This document shows positions 59,851 to 64,000 of a DNA stretch of 64,000 nucleotides, one piece after another. The notes below the pieces were generated by a model. The model saw only the letters and a list, made by a program, of their open reading frames with translations, ran no database searches and was not told the origin of the DNA. Numbering within the stretch: position 1 is the first letter of the stretch; every line of letters starts with the position of its first letter. Source of the stretch: Halocaridina rubra (lineage: Eukaryota > Arthropoda > Malacostraca > Decapoda > Atyidae). The stretch lies in contig JAXCGZ010017002.1 in the NCBI GenBank assembly GCA_037179515.1, positions 131,001 through 195,000 of the forward strand, given 5' to 3'. A program made the translations under genes and the position numbers.

Positions 59851-60601
59851 AATGAGGTAATGATGACGTGTATAGACTTCAGAGTTTGGAAGATGATCTT
59901 GTAAGGAATCATGGCATCGTTGAGAAGATTGCAGAAGGTCACCAAACAAACCATATTGTCGTCATGTTCTTGCGAGAGTTGTTGGACTGCTTTCACATGC
60001 TCATACATGACTGCCAGACATTCGAGTGTAAGGCCAGGTTCTTCGACTTCTTTGTGTGTTTCTTCTGGTTGTTCTTCTTCCTCTTCTTTGCTTGCTGATT
60101 TTGTCATTTCCTCCAAGTCTTCATCAGTCAAAGGCTGCGAGTGGCAGTCGATCAGTTTATTGACTTCTTCGTGAGTCTTATCTTTAAAGCCTTCTCCTTC
60201 TAGCAATTCAGCCAAATTCACAACTTTTGCAACTGACGAGTTATGGACTTCGTCAGGAGCAAATCCCTTTAGTCGTAGATGACTTCGGGCCACAAGTTCT
60301 TCCCACTGGCATTGATTGTTGCCGGCTTCATCTCATTGATTGCATTCTGAATATTTTGAGAGCATGTAGCAATGGTGTAGTTATGCCAGTAAGTCTTCAT
60401 TTAGAATTCTTTGTCTGAATCCATGGATTCAACCAGGTTCGCCAGGGCATTTCGTGTGTAGAGGGCCTTGAACGCAGGAATAACGCCTTGATCCATAGGC
60501 TGAATCAGTGATGTCGTATTTGGTGTTAGGAACTCTATCTGAACACTGTCATAATGGAGATCAGTTGCGTGGCCACCAGCATTATCCATCATTAGAAGGG
60601 C
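59851..60601 (-). pseudogene. Group B transposase C-terminal fragment, array unit 4
   Basis: As the other units, but with an additional nonsense change near 60401 (codons after DSDKEF), private to this unit. Confidence 0.88.
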
Positions 60602-60835
60602 TGTAAATTCAAGGTCCTTCTCCTCAATAACTACAGGTCTTTCTGCTTTGTTATGTACTTATGAAATATGTTTTACTTATCTTATATCTATGGTGTAGTG
60701 TGTCTATTGATGGTTGTGGAACATATCAGTTCCCATTATTATTGTTTCTTATGGAAAATTACTTGTTGAATTACGCGAAAATTACAATGTGCGGCACTTC
60801 TGAGAACCTATCTTCTCGTTATTTCTAAGAACTAG

Positions 60836-64000
<3,165 letters not shown>

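Overview
The window is eukaryotic, probably from an arthropod and most likely a decapod crustacean. It is AT-rich and contains one widely spaced multi-exon gene, dozens of long (TA)n arrays plus (GA)n, (TAA)n and (CTAT)n arrays, tRNA-derived SINEs, non-LTR retrotransposon tails and many pogo/Tigger-type DNA transposons. This mix resembles shrimp and crab genomes, but the species call is inference. I see no prokaryotic genes, functional tRNA, rRNA, CRISPR array or virus.

Left half (about 1.6-30.6 kb, + strand): one gene in at least 16 coding exons. I assembled it by hand from AG acceptors, GT donors (one GC donor) and uninterrupted reading phase. The 3137 coding bases from the ATG at 1602 give about 1045 codons in a single open frame. 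The product has an N-terminal block of ankyrin repeats, a basic linker, a second ankyrin block, and then a multi-pass membrane region resembling the XK-related (XKR) family. The gene is incomplete at the 3' end, and the true start may lie upstream. Its introns hold SINEs, a 30-bp minisatellite, a 317-bp tandem duplication, a LINE tail, a 6.4-kb Tigger-type element with tandem repeats, a foldback element and several (TA)n arrays. Short tandem duplications copy the starts of exons 12 and 14.

Right half (about 32.9-64 kb): almost entirely transposons separated by (TA)n arrays. At least three pogo/Tigger-like groups can be told apart. Group A has a transposase beginning MASK. Group B has a transposase beginning MPPKHPS and ends beginning CAGTG.TCCCTCGTTTATCGCG or a relative. 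Group C has a fragment beginning MPPKRVSDSSDG and ends beginning CACTGGGTCCTCG. All transposase genes seen are broken. Many copies are internally deleted, some are B/A chimeras, and two carry expanded arrays of about 160 bp. From about 54.64 to 62.0 kb, a chimeric transposon plus its (TA)n is repeated in tandem about five times, with a period of 1458-1482 bp and nearly identical units.

Overall picture: a host gene of unusual architecture carrying a heavy intronic repeat load, next to a region where TA-targeting transposons and (TA)n microsatellites alternate like beads on a string.
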